Source: Heracleum sosnowskyi
Taxonomy: Eukaryota; Streptophyta; Magnoliopsida; Apiales; Apiaceae
Assembly (NCBI GenBank): GCA_030848705.1
Contig: JAUIZM010000121.1
Coordinates: 62,001 to 126,000 of the forward strand
Direction of reading: 5' to 3'
DNA length: 64,000 nt
In this document: positions 39,336 through 52,224 of the stretch, in pieces
Numbering within the stretch: position 1 is the first letter of the stretch
Layout: every line of letters starts with the position of its first letter
Position numbers and translations under genes: made by a program
Notes under the pieces: model-generated
Databases searched by the model: none
Seen by the model: only the letters and a program-made list of their open reading frames with translations
What the model was told of the DNA's origin: nothing

Positions 39336-42335
39336 ACCAGGGGACGCCCGATTACGTATACCTCTAAAGAGAGGTATACAAGGAAAATGGGGAAAAATTG
39401 AAGCGGGCCCTTTTGTGGATATTTTCTCGTAGCTGGACCCTATGGGTTTATAAAATTGCATAAAAGTTCATTTGTGGATGTTCGTGCCTGAATCAGAGAA
39501 GATACCAGGGGACGCCCGATTACGTATACCTCTAAAGGGAGGTATACAAGGAAAATGGAGAAGATACCAGGGAACTGCAGAAAAGTTCATTTGGGGATGT
39601 CCGTGTATGAATTTGAGCAGATACCAGGGGACGCCCGATTACGTACACCTCTAAAGGGAGGTGCAAAAGGAAAATGGGGAAAAATTGAAGCGGGCCGTTT
39701 TGTGGATATTTTCTCGAAGCGTGACCCTTTGGGTTTATAGAATTGCATAAAAGTTCATTTGTGGATGTTCGTGCCGGAATCAGAGAAGATACCAGGGGAC
39801 GCCCTATTACGTATACCTCTAAACGGAGGTATACAAGGAAAATGGAGAAAAATTGAAGCGTTCCCTTTTGTCGATATTTTCTCGTAGCTTGGCTCTATGG
39901 GTTTATAGAATTGCAGAAAAGTTCATTTGGGGATGTCCGTGTATGAATCGGAGCAGATACCAAGGGACGCCCGATTACGTATACCTCTAAAGAGAGGTAT
40001 ACAAAGAAAATGGGGAAAAATTGAAGCGGGCCGTTTTGTGGATATTTCCTCATAGCTTAACCCTATGGGTTTATAGAATTGCACAAAAGTTCATTTGGGG
40101 ATGTCCGTGCATGAATCGGAGCAGATACCAGGGGACGCCCGATTACGTATACCTCTAAAGGGAGGTATACAAGGAAAATGAAGAAAAATTGAAGCGGGAC
40201 CTTTTGTGGATATTTTCTCGTAGCTTGACCCTATGGGTTTATAGAATTACAAAAAAGTTCATTTGGGGATGTCCGTGTATGAATAGGAGCAGATACCAGG
40301 GGACGCCCGATTACGTATACCTCTAAAAGGGAGGTGTACAAGGAAAATGGAGAAAAATTGAAGCGGGCCCTTTTGTGGATATTTTCTCGTAGCTTGCCCC
40401 TATGGGTTTATAGAATTGCAGAAAAGTTCATTTGGGGATGTCCGTGCCTGAATCGGAGAAGATACTTGGGGACGCCCGATTACGTATACCTCTAAAGCGA
40501 GGTATACAAGGAAAATGGAGAAAAATTGAAGCGGGCCCTTTTGTCAATATTTTCTCGTAGCCTGACCCTATGGGTCTATAGAATTGCAGAAAAGTTCATT
40601 TGGGGATGTCCGTGTATGAATCGGAGCAGATACTAGGGGACGCCCGATTACGTATACCTCTAAAGCGAGGTATACAAGGAAAATGGAGAAAAATTGAAGC
40701 GGGCCCTTTTGTCGATATTTTCTCGTAGCTTGACCCTATGGGTCTATAGAATTGCAGAAAAGTTCATTTGGGGATGTCCGTGTATTAATCGGAGCAGATA
40801 CCAGGGGACGCCCGATTACGTATACCTCTAAAAGGGAGGTGTACAAGGAATATGGAGAAAAATTGAAGCGGGCCGTTTTGTGGATATTTTCTCGAAGCGT
40901 GACCCTTTGGATTTATAGAATTGCATAAAAGTTCATTTGTGGATGTTCGTGCCTGAATCAGAGAAGATACCAGGGGACGCCCGATTACGTATACCTCTAA
41001 AGGGAGGTATACAAGGAAAATGGAGAAAAATTGAAGCGTGCCCTTTTGTCGATATTTTCTCGTATCTTGACTCTATGGGTTTATAGAATTGCAGAAAAGT
41101 TCATTTGGGGATGTCCGTGTATGAATCGGAGCAAATACCAGGGGACGCCCGATTACGTATACCTCTAAAGAGAGGTATACAAGGAAAATGGGGAAAAATT
41201 GAAGCGGGCCGTTTTGTGGATATTTTCTCATAGCTTGACCCTATGGGTTTATAGAATTGCACAAAAGTTCATTTGGGGATGTCCGTGCATGAATCGGAGC
41301 AGATACCAGGGGACGCCCGATTACGTATACCTCTAAAGGGAGGTATACAAGGAAAATGAAGAAAAATTGAAGCGGGCCCTTTTGTGGATATTTTCTCGTA
41401 GCTTGACCCTATGGGTTTATAGAACTGCAGAAAAGTTCATTTGGGAATGTCCGTGTATGAATCTGAGCAGATACCAGGGGACGCCCGATTACGTACACCT
41501 CTAAAGGGAGGTGCAAAAGGAAAATGGGGAAAAATTGAAGCGGGCCGTTTTGTGGATATTTTCTCGAAGCGTGACCCTTTGGGTTTATAGAATTGCATAA
41601 AAGTTCATTTGTGGATGTTCGTGCCGGAATCAGAGAAGATACCAGGGGACGCCCGATTACGTATACCTCTAAAGGGAGGTATACAAGGAAAATGGAGAAA
41701 AATTGAAGCGTGCCCTTTTGTCGATATTTTCTCGTAGCTTGACTCTATGGGTTTATAGAATTGCAGAAAAGTTCATTTGGGGATGTCCGTGTATGAATCG
41801 GAGCAGATACCAGGGGACGCCCGATTACGTATACCTCTAAAGAGAGGTATACAAGGAAAATGGGGAAAAATTGAAGCGGGCCATTTTGTGGATATTTCCT
41901 CATAGCTTGACCCTATGGGTTTATACAATTGCACAAAAGTTCATTTGGGGATGTCCGTGCCTGAATCGGGGAAGATACTAGGGGACGCCCGATTACGTAT
42001 ACCTCTAAAGCGAGGTATACAAGGAAAATGGAGAAAAATTGAAGCGGGCCCTTTTGTCGATATTTTCTCGTAGCTTGACCCTATGGGTCTATAGAATTGC
42101 AGAAAAGTTCATTTGGGGATGTCCGTGTATGAATCGGAGCAGATACTAGGGGACGCCCGATTACGTATACCTCTAAAGCGAGGTATACAAGGAAAATGGA
42201 GAAAAATTGAAGCGGGCCCTTTTGTCGATATTTTCTCGTAGTCACTATGGGTCTATAGAATTGCAGAAAAGTTCATTTGGGGATGTCCGTGTATGAATCG
42301 GAGCAGATACCAGGGGACGCCCGATTACGTATACC
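39335..42335 (+). repeat. 3.0-kb segment, right copy of the offset-3465 duplication
   Basis: Right-hand partner of 35870-38870, with all the same private variants. It ends where CTCTAAAAGGGAGGTGTAC begins a different monomer order. A third, shortened version follows at 47476-49670; there the shift from this copy is 8004 at the truncated monomer but 7331 at the TCGTAGTCAC allele (49567), so about four monomers (673 bp) are missing from that version. Confidence 0.85.
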
Positions 42336-42599
42336 TCTAAAAGGGAGGTGTACAAGGAAAATGGAGAAAAATTGAAGCGGGCCGTTTTGTGGATATTTTC
42401 TCGAAGCGTGACCCTTTGGGTTTATAGAATTTCATAAAAGTTCATTTGTGGATGTTCGTGCCTGAATCAGAGAAGATACCAGGGGACGCCTGATTACGTA
42501 TACCTCTAAAGGGAGGTATACAAGGAAAATGGAGAAAAATTGAAGCGTGCCCTTTTGTCGATATTTTCTCGTAGCTTGACTCTATGGGTTTATAGAATT

Positions 42600-45500
42600 G
42601 CAGAAAAGTTCATTTGGGGATGTCCGTGTATGAATCGGAGCAAATACCAGGGGACGCCCGATTACGTATACCTCTAAAGAGAGGTATACAAGGAAAATGG
42701 GGAAAAATTGAAGCGGGCCGTTTTGTGGATATTTCCTCATAGCTTGACCCTATGGGTTTATAGAATTGCACAAAAGTTCATTTGGGGATGTCCGTGCATG
42801 AATCGGAGCTGATACCAGGGGACGCCCGATTACGTATACCTCTAAAGGGAGGTATACAAGGAAAATGAAGAAAAATTGAAGCGGACCCTTTTGTGGATAT
42901 TTTCTCGTAGCTTGACCCTATGGGTTTATAGAACTGCAGAAAAGTTCATTTGGGGATGTCCGTGTATGAATCGGAGCAAATACCAGGGGATGCCCGATTA
43001 CGTATACCTCTAAAGAGACGTATACAAGGAAAATGGGGAAAAATTGAAGCGGGCCGTTTTGTGGATATTTTCTCCTAGCTTGACCCTATGGGTTTATAGA
43101 ATTGCACAAAAGTTCATTTGGGGATGTCCGTGCATGAATCTGAGCAGATACCAGGGGACGCCCGATTACGTACACCTCTAAAGGGAGGTGCAAAAGGAAA
43201 ATGGGGAAAAATTGAAGCGGACCGTTTTGTGGATATTTTCTCGAAGCGTGACCCTTTGGGTTTATAGAATTGCATAAAAGTTCATTTGTGGATGTTCGTG
43301 CCGGAATCAGAGAAGATACCAGGGGACGCCCGATTACGTATACCTCTAAAGGGAGGTATACAAGGAAAATGGGGAAAAATTGAAGCGGGCCGTTTTGTGG
43401 ATATTTCCTCATAGCTTGACCCTATGGGTTTATAGAATTGCACAAAAGTTCATTTGGGGATGTCCGTGCCTGAATCGGAGAAGATACTAGGGGACGCCCG
43501 ATTACGTATACCTCTAAAGGGAGGTATACAAGGAAAATGAAGAAAAATTGAAGCGGGCCCTTTTGTGGATATTTTCTCGTAGCTTGACCCTACGGGTTTA
43601 TAGAATTATAGAAAAGTTCATTTGGGGATGTCCGTGTATGAATCGGAGCAGATACCAGGGGACGCCTGATTACGTATACCTCTAAAGGGAGGTGTACAAG
43701 GAAAATGGAGAAAAATTGAAGCGGGCCCTTTTGTGGATATTTTCTCGTAGCTTGACCCTATGGGTTTATAGAATTATAGAAAAGTTCATTTGGGGATGTC
43801 CGTGTATGAATCGGAGCAGATACCAGGGGACGCCCGATTACGTATACCTCTAAAAGGGAGGTGTACAAGGAAAATGGAGAAAAATTGAAGAGGGCCCTTT
43901 TGTGGATATTTTCTCGTAGCTTGCCCCTATGGGTTTATAGAATTGCAGAAAAGTTCATTTGGGGATGTCCGTGCCTGAATCGGAGAAGATACTAGGGGAC
44001 GCCCGATTACGTATACCTCTAAAGCGAGGTATACAAGGAAAATGGGGAAAAATTGAAGCGGGCCATTTTGTGGATATTTTCTCGAAGCGTGACCCTTTGG
44101 GTTTATAGAATTGAATAAAAGTTCATTTGTGGATGTTCGTGCCGGAATCAGAGAAGATACCAGGGGACGCCCGATTACGTATACTTCTAAAGGGAGGTAT
44201 ACAAGGAAAATGGAGAAAAATTGAAGCGTGCCCTTTTGTCGATATTTTCTCGTAGCTTGACTCTATGGGTCTATAGGATTGCAGAAAAGTTCATTTGGGG
44301 ATGTCCGTGTATGAATCGGAGCAGATACTAGGGGACGTCCGATTACGTATACCTCTAAAGCGAGGTATACAAGGAAAATGGAGAAAAATTGAAGCGGGCC
44401 CTTTTGTCAATATTTTCTCGTAGCTTGACCCTATGGGTTTATAGAACTGCAGAAAAGTTCATTTGGGGATGTCCGTGTATGAATCGGAGCAAATACCAGG
44501 GGACGCCCGATTACGTATACCTCTAAAGAGAGGTATACAAGGAAAATGGGGAAAAATTGAAGCGGGCCGTTTTGTGGATATTTTCTCATAGCTTGACCCT
44601 ATGGGTTTATAGAATTGCACAAAAGTTCATTTGGGGATGTCCGTGCATGAATCGGAGCAGATACCAGGGGACGCCCGATTACGTATACCTCTAAAGGGAG
44701 GTATACAAGGAAAATGAAGAAAAATTGAAGCGGACCCTTTTGTGGATATTTTCTCGTAGCTTGACCCTATGGGTTTATAGAACTGCAGAAAAGTTCATTT
44801 GGGGATGTCCGTGTATGAATCGGAGCAAATACCAGGGGACGCCCGATTACGTATACCTCTAAAGAGACGTATACAAGGAAAATGGGGAAAAATTGAAGCG
44901 GGCCGTTTTGTGGATATTTTCTCCTAGCTTGACCCTATGGGTTTATAGAATTGCACAAAAGTTCATTTGGGGATGTCCGTGCATGAATCTGAGCAGATAC
45001 CAGGGGACGCCCGATTACGTACACCTCTAAAGGGAGGTGCAAAAGGAAAATGGGGAAAAATTGAAGCGGACCGTTTTGTGGATATTTTCTCGAAGCGTGA
45101 CCCTTTGGGTTTATAGAATTGCATAAAAGTTCATTTGTGGATGTTCGTGCCGGAATCAGAGAAGATACCAGGGGACGCCCGATTACGTATACCTCTAAAG
45201 GGAGGTATACAAGGAAAATGGGGAAAAATTGAAGCGGGCCGTTTTGTGGATATTTCCTCATAGCTTGACCCTATGGGTTTATAGAATTGCACAAAAGTTC
45301 ATTTGGGGATGTCCGTGCCTGAATCGGAGAAGATACTAGGGGACGCCCGATTACGTATACCTCTAAAGGGAGGTATACAAGGAAAATGAAGAAAAATTGA
45401 AGCGGGCCCTTTTGTGGATATTTTCTCGTAGCTTGACCCTACGGGTTTATAGAATTATAGAAAAGTTCATTTGGGGATGTCCGTGTATGAATCGGAGCAG

Positions 45501-46300
45501 ATACCAGGGGACGCCTGATTACGTATACCTCTAAAGGGAGGTGTACAAGGAAAATGGAGAAAAATTGAAGCGGGCCCTTTTGTGGATATTTTCTCGTAGC
45601 TTGACCCTATGGGTTTATAGAATTATAGAAAAGTTCATTTGGGGATGTCCGTGTATGAATCGGAGCAGATACCAGGGGACGCCCGATTACGTATACCTCT
45701 AAAAGGGAGGTGTACAAGGAAAATGGAGAAAAATTGAAGAGGGCCCTTTTGTGGATATTTTCTCGTAGCTTGCCCCTATGGGTTTATAGAATTGCAGAAA
45801 AGTTCATTTGGGGATGTCCGTGCCTGAATCGGAGAAGATACTAGGGGACGCCCGATTACGTATACCTCTAAAGCGAGGTATACAAGGAAAATGGGGAAAA
45901 ATTGAAGCGGGCCATTTTGTGGATATTTTCTCGAAGCGTGACCCTTTGGGTTTATAGAATTGCATAAAAGTTCATTTGTGGATGTTCGTGCCGGAATCAG
46001 AGAAGATACCAGGGGACGCCCGATTACGTATACCTCTAAAGGGAGGTATACAAGGAAAATGGAGAAAAATTGAAGCGTGCCCTTTTGTCGATATTTTCTC
46101 GTAGCTTGACTCTATGGGTCTATAGAATTGCAGAAAAGTTCATTTGGGGATGTCCGTGTATGAATCGGAGCAGATACTAGGGGACGTCCGATTACGTATA
46201 CCTCTAAAGCGAGGTATACAAGGAAAATGGAGAAAAATTGAAGCGGGCCCTTTTGTCGATATTTTCTCGTAGCTTGACCCTATGGGTTTATAGAACTGCA
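42600..46300 (+). repeat. Tandem 11-mer higher-order repeat, offset 1849 bp
   Basis: Copies at about 42600-44450 and 44450-46300. TTCTCCTAGC occurs 1849 apart (about 43070 and 44919), as do AAAGAGACGTATAC, CCTACGGG, CGCCTGATT, GAAGAGGGCCC (43887 and 45736) and GACGTCCG. The copies differ at few places: GAGCTGATACC and GGGGATGCCCG in the first, TTGAATAAAAG against TTGCATAAAAG, CTATAGG against CTATAGA. A partial third copy follows at 49.6-51.5 kb. Confidence 0.85.
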
Positions 46301-47475
46301 GAAAAGTTCATTTGGGGATGTCCGTGTATGAATCGGAGCAGATACCAGGGGACCCCCGATTACGAATACCTTTAAAGAGAGGTATACAAGGAAAATGGGG
46401 AAAAATTGAAGCGGGCCGTTTTGTGGATATTTTCTCATAGCTTGACCCTATGGGTTTATAGAATTGCACAAAAGTTCATTTGGGGATGTCCGTGCATGAA
46501 TCAGAGTAGATACCAGGGGACGCCCGATTACGTATACCTCTAAAGGGAGGTATACAAGGAAAATGAAGAAAAATTGAAGCGGGCCCTTTTGTGGATATTT
46601 TCTCGTAGCTTGACCCTATGGGTTTATAGAATTATAGAAAAATTCATTTGGGGATGTCCGTGTATGAATCGGAGCAGATACCAGGGGATGCCCGATTACG
46701 TATACCTCTAAAGGGAGGTGTACAAGGAAAATGGAGAAAAATTGAAGTGGGCCCTTTTGTGGATATTTTCTCGTAGCTTGACCCTATGGGTTTATAGAAT
46801 TGCAGAAAAGTTCATTTGGGGATGTCCGTGCCTGAATCGGAGAAGATACCAGGGGACGCCCGATTACGTACACCTCTAAAAGGAGGTATACAAGGAAAAT
46901 GGAGAAAAATTGAAGCAGGCCCTTTTGTGGATATTTTCTCGTAGCTTGACCCTATGGGTTTATAGAACTGCAGAAAAGTTCATTTGGGGATGTCCGTGTA
47001 TGAATCTGAGCAGATACCAGGGGACGCCCGATTACGTACACCTCTAAAGGGAGCTATAAAAGGAAAATGGGGAAAAATTGAAGCGGGCCGTTTTGTGGAT
47101 ATTTTCTCGAAGCGTGACCCTTTGGATTTATAGAATTGCATAAAAGTTCATTTGTAGATGTTCGTGCCTGAATCAGAGAAGATACCAGGGGACACCCGAT
47201 TACGTATACCTCTAAAGAGAGGTATACAAGGAAAATGGAGAAAAATTGAAGCGTGCCCTTTTGTCGATATTTTCTCGTAGCTTGACTCTATGGGTTTATA
47301 GAATTGCAGAAAAGTACATTTGGGGATGTCCGTGTATGAATCGGAGCAAATACCAGGGGACGCCCGATTACGTATACCTCTCCAAGGAAAATGGGGAAAA
47401 ATTGAAGCGGGCCCTTTTGTGGATATTTTCTCGTAGCTTGACCCTATGGGTTTATAAAATTGCATAAAAGTTCAT
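46300..47475 (+). repeat. Segment copied from about 34.8-36.0 kb (offset about 11480)
   Basis: Monomers with ACGAATACC, GTGGGCCC, CTCTAAAAGGAGG, GGAGCTATAAAAGG, TTTGTAGATG, GACACCCG and AAAGTACATTTGG appear in the same order as at 34.8-36.0 kb. This copy has lost 12 bases of the dyad at about 47381 (CCTCTCCAAGG), which changes the shift from 11481 to 11469. Confidence 0.78.
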
Positions 47476-49670
47476 TTGTGGATGTTCGTGCCTGAATCAG
47501 AGAAGATACCAGGGGACGCCCGATTACGTATACCTCTAAAGGGAGGTATACAAGGAAAATGGAGAAGATACCAGGGAACTGCAGAAAAGTTCATTTGGGG
47601 ATGTCCGTGTATGAATTTGAGCAGATACCAGGGGACGCCCGATTACGTACACCTCTAAAGGGAGGTGCAAAAGGAAAATGGGGAAAAATTGAAGCGGGCC
47701 GTTTTGTGGATATTTTCTCGAAGCGTGACCCTTTGGGTTTATAGAATTGCATAAAAGTTCATTTGTGGATGTTCGTGCCGGAATCAGAGAAGATACCAGG
47801 GGACGCCCTATTACGTATACCTCTAAACGGAGGTATACAAGGAAAATGGAGAAAAATTGAAGCGTGCCCTTTTGTCGATATTTTCTCGTTGCTTGGCTCT
47901 ATGGGTTTATAGAATTGCAGAAAAGTTCATTTGGGGATGTCCGTGTATGAATCAGAGCAGATACCAAGGGACGCCCAATTACGTATACCTCTAAAGAGAG
48001 GTATACAAGGAAAATGGGGAAAAATTGAAGCGGGCCGTTTTGTGGATATTTCCTCATAGCTTGACCCTATGGGTTTATAGAATTGCACAAAAGTTCATTT
48101 GGGGATGTCCGTGCATGAATCGGAGCAGATACCAGGGGACGCCCGATTACGTATACCTCTAAAGGGAGGTATACAAGGAAAATGAAGAAAAATTGAAGCG
48201 GGACCTTTTGTGGATATTTTCTCGTAGCTTGGCCCTATGGGTTTATAGAATTACAAAACAGTTCATTTGGGGATGTCCGTGTATGAATAGGAGCAGATAC
48301 CAGGGGACGCCCGATTACGTATACCTCTAAAAGGGAGGTGTACAAGGAAAATGGAGAAAAATTGAAGCGGGCCCTTTTGTGGATATTTTCTCGTAGCTTG
48401 CCCCTATGGGTTTATAGAATTGCAGAAAAGTTCATTTGGGGATGTCCGTGCCTGAATCGGAGAAGATACTTGGGGACGCCCGATTACGTATACCTCTAAA
48501 GGGAGGTTTACAAGGAAAATGGAGAAAAATTGAAGCGTGCCCTTTTGTCGATATTTTCTCGTAGCTTGACTCTATGGGTTTATAGAATTGCAGAAAAGTT
48601 CATTTGGGGATGTCCGTGTATGAATCGGAGCAAATACCAGGGGACGCCCGATTACGTATACCTCTAAAGGGAGGTATACAAGGAAAATGAAGAAAAATTG
48701 AAGCGGGCCCTTTTGTGGATATTTTCTCGTAGCTTGACCCTATGGGTTTATAGAACTGCAGAAAAGTTCATTTGGGAATGTCCGTGTATGAATCTGAGCA
48801 GATACCAGGGGACGCCCGATTACGTACACCTCTAAAGGGAGGTGCAAAAGGAAAATGGGGAAAAATTGAAGCGGGCCGTTTTGTGGATATTTTCTCGAAG
48901 CGTGACCCTTTGGGTTTATAGAATTGCATAAAAGTTCATTTGTGGATGTTCGTGCCGGAATCAGAGAAGATACCAGGGGACACCCGATTACGTATACCTC
49001 TAAAGGGAGGTATACAAGGAAAATGGAGAAAAATTGAAGCGTGCCCTTTTGTCGATATTTTCTCGTAGCTTGACTCTATGGGTTTATAGAATTGCAGAAA
49101 AGTTCATTTGGGGATGTCCGTGTATGAATCGGAGCAGATACCAGGGGACGCCCAATTACGTATACCTCTAAAGAGAGGTATACAAGGAAAATGGGGAAAA
49201 ATTGAAGCGGGCCGTTTTGTGGATATTTCCTCATAGCTTGACCCTATGGGTTTATAGAATTGCACAAAAGTTCATTTGGGGATGTCCGTGCCTGAATCGG
49301 AGAAGATACTAGGGGACGCCCGATTACGTATACCTCTAAAGCGAGGTATACAAGGAAAATGGAGAAAAATTGAAGCGGGCCCTTTTGTCGATATTTTCTC
49401 GTAGCTTGACCCTATGGGTCTATAGAATTGCAGAAAAGTTCATTTGGGGATGTCCGTGTATGAATCGGAGCAGATACTAGGGGACGCCCGATTACGTATA
49501 CCTCTAAAGCGAGGTATACAAGGAAAATGGAGAAAAATTGAAGCGGGCCCTTTTGTCGATATTTTCTCGTAGTCACTATGGGTCTATAGAATTGCAGAAA
49601 AGTTCATTTGGGGATGTCCGTGTATGAATCGGAGCAGATACCAGGGGACGCCCGATTACGTATACCTCTA
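47476..49670 (+). repeat. Third, shortened copy of the 36-39 kb segment
   Basis: Begins with the truncated monomer (47551) and carries CTATTACG and CTAAACGG as at 36.3 and 39.8 kb, then GAATAGGAG. It jumps at about 48500 to the GCGTGCCC monomer, leaving out four monomers, and ends with the TCGTAGTCACTATGG allele at 49567. Private changes include CTCGTTGCTTGG, TTACAAAACAG and GGAGGTTTAC. Confidence 0.78.
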
Positions 49671-51540
49671 AAAGGGAGGTGTACAAGGAAAATGGAGAAA
49701 AATTGAAGCGGGCCGTTTTGTGGATATTTTCTCGAAGCGTGACCCTTTGGGTTTATAGAATTGCATAAAAGTTCATTTGTGGATGTTCGTGCCTGAATCA
49801 GAGAAGATACCAGGGGACGCCTGATTACGTATACCTCTAAAGGGAGGTATACAAGGAAAATGGAGAAAAATTGAAGCGTGCCCTTTTGTCGATATTTTCT
49901 CGTAGCTTGACTCGGGTTTATAGAATTGCAGAAAAGTTCATTTGGGGATGTCCGTGTATGAATCGGAGCAAATACCAGGGGACGCCCGATTACGTATACC
50001 TCTAAAGAGAGGTATACAAGGAAAATGGGGAAAAATTGAAGCGGGCCGTTTTGTGGATATTTTCTCATAGCTTGACCCTATGGGTTTATAGAATTGCACA
50101 AAAGTTCATTTGGGGATGTCCGTGCATGAATCGGAGCAGATACCAGGGGACGCCCGATTACGTATACCTCTAAAGGGAGGTATACAAGGAAAATGAAGAA
50201 AAATTGAAGCGGACCCTTTTGTGGATATTTTCTCGTAGCTTGACCCTATGGGTTTATAGAACTGCAGAAAAGTTCATTTGGGGATGTCCGTGTATGAATC
50301 GGAGCAAATACCAGGGGACGCCCGATTACGTATACCTCTAAAGAGACGTATACAAGGAAAATGGGGAAAAATTGAAGCGGGCTGTTTTGTGGATATTTTC
50401 TCCTAGCTTGACCCTATGGGTTTATAGAATTGTACAAAAGTTCATTTGGGGATGTCCGTGCATGAATCTGAGCAGATACCAGGGGACGCCCGATTACGTA
50501 CACCTCTAAAGGGAGGTGCAAAAGGAAAATGGGGAAAATTGAAGCGGGCCGTTTTGTGGATATTTTCTCGAAGCGTGACCCTTTGGGTTTATAGAATTGC
50601 ATAAAAGTTCATTTGTGGATGTTCGTGCCGGAATCAGAGAAGATACCAGGGGACGCCCGATTACGTATACCTCTAAAGGGAGGTATACAAGGAAAATGGG
50701 GAAAAATTGAAGCGGGCCGTTTTGTGGATATTTCCTCATAGCTTGACCCTATGGGTTTATAGAATTGCACAAAAGTTCATTTGGGGATGTCCGTGCCTGA
50801 ATCGGAGAAGATACTAGGGGACGCCCGATTACGTATACCTCTAAAGGGAGGTATACAAGGAAAATGAAGAAAAATTGAAGCGGGCCCTTTTGTGGATATT
50901 TTCTCGTAGCTTGACCCTATGGGTTTATAGAATTATAGAAAAGTTCATTTGGGGATGTTCGTGTATGAATCGGAGCAGATACCAGGGGACGCCTGATTAC
51001 GTATACCTCTAAAGGGAGGTGTACAAGGAAAATGGAGAAAAATTGAAGCGGGCCCTTTTGTGGATATTTTCTCGTAGCTTGACCCTATGGGTTTATAGAA
51101 TTATAGAAAAGTTCATTTGGGGATGTCCGTGTATGAATCGGAGCAGATACCAGGGGACGCCCGATTACGTATACCTCTAAAAGGGAGGTGTACAAGGAAA
51201 ATGGAGAAAAATTGAAGAGGGCCCTTTTGTGGATATTTTCTCGTAGCTTGCCCCTATGGGTTTATAGAATTGCAGAAAAGTTCATTTGGGGATGTCCGTG
51301 CCTGAATCGGAGAAGATACTAGGGGACGCCCGATTACGTATACCTCTAAAGCGAGGTATACAAGGAAAATGGGGAAAAATTGAAGCGGGCCATTTTGTGG
51401 ATATTTTCTCGAAGCGTGACCCTTTGGGTTTATAGAATTGCATAAAAGTTCATTTGTGGATGTTCGTGCCGGAATCAGAGAAGATACCAGGGGACGCCCG
51501 ATTACGTATACCTCTAAAGGGAGGTATACAAGGAAAATGG
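49670..51540 (+). repeat. Third copy of the 42.2-44.2 kb segment (offset about 7330)
   Basis: TTCTCCTAGC (about 50398), AAAGAGACGTATAC, CGCCTGATT and GAAGAGGGCCC (51214) follow in the same order as at 42.2-44.2 kb. The shift falls from 7331 to 7328 and then 7327 through a 3-base deletion (GACTCGGGTTT, about 49912) and one lost A (GGGGAAAATTG, about 50530), both private to this copy. Confidence 0.8.
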
Positions 51541-52224
51541 AGAAAAATTGAAGCGTGCCCTTTTGTCGATATTTTCTCGTAGCTTGACTCTATGGGTTTA
51601 TAGAATTGCAGAAAAGTTCATTTGGGGATGTCCGTGTATGAATCGGAGCAGATACCAGGGGACGCCCGATTACGTATACCTCTCATATAAGGAAAATGGG
51701 GAAAAATTGAAGCAGGCCGTTTTGTGGATATTTCCTCATAGCTTGACCCTATGGGTTTATAGAATTGCATAAAAGTTCATTTGGGGATGTCCGTGCATGA
51801 ATCGGAGCAGATACCAGGGGACGCCCGATTACGTATACCTCTAAAGGGAGGTATACAAGGAAAATGAAGAAAAATTGAAGCGGGACCTTTTGTGGATATT
51901 TTCTCGTAGCTTGACCCTATGGGTTTATAGAATTTCAGAAAAGTTCATTTGGGGATGTCCGTGCCTGAATCGGAGAAGATACTAGGGGACGCCCGATTAC
52001 GTATACCTCTAAAGCGAGGTATACAAGGAAAATGGAGAAAAATTGAAGCGGGCCCTTTTGTCGATATTTTCTCGTAGCTTGACCCTATGGGTCTATAGAA
52101 TTGCAGAAAAGTTCATTTGGGGATGTCCGTGTATGAATCGGAGCAGATTCTAGGGGACGCCCGATTACGTATACCTCTAAAGCGAGGTATACAAGGAAAA
52201 TGGAGAAAAATTGAAGCGGGCCCT
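51540..52224 (+). repeat. Four monomers leading into the 15-mer array
   Basis: Starts with a GCGTGCCC monomer whose dyad has lost nine bases (CCTCTCATATAAGG, about 51681), then TTTCCTCATAGC, CGGGACC with GAATTTCAG, and a TTTTGTCG monomer with the private GCAGATTCTAGG (about 52144). The order resembles positions inside the 15-mer unit (53.4-54.0 kb), so this may be an earlier version of it. Confidence 0.68.

Noticed and set aside
49604..50068. 154-codon minus-strand open frame and other frames of 60-134 codons on both strands as genes
   Set aside because: All lie wholly inside satellite monomers, repeat with a 56-residue period, recur wherever the same subtype recurs, and end at monomer variants. 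There is no promoter, splice or family signal and I recognise no domain.
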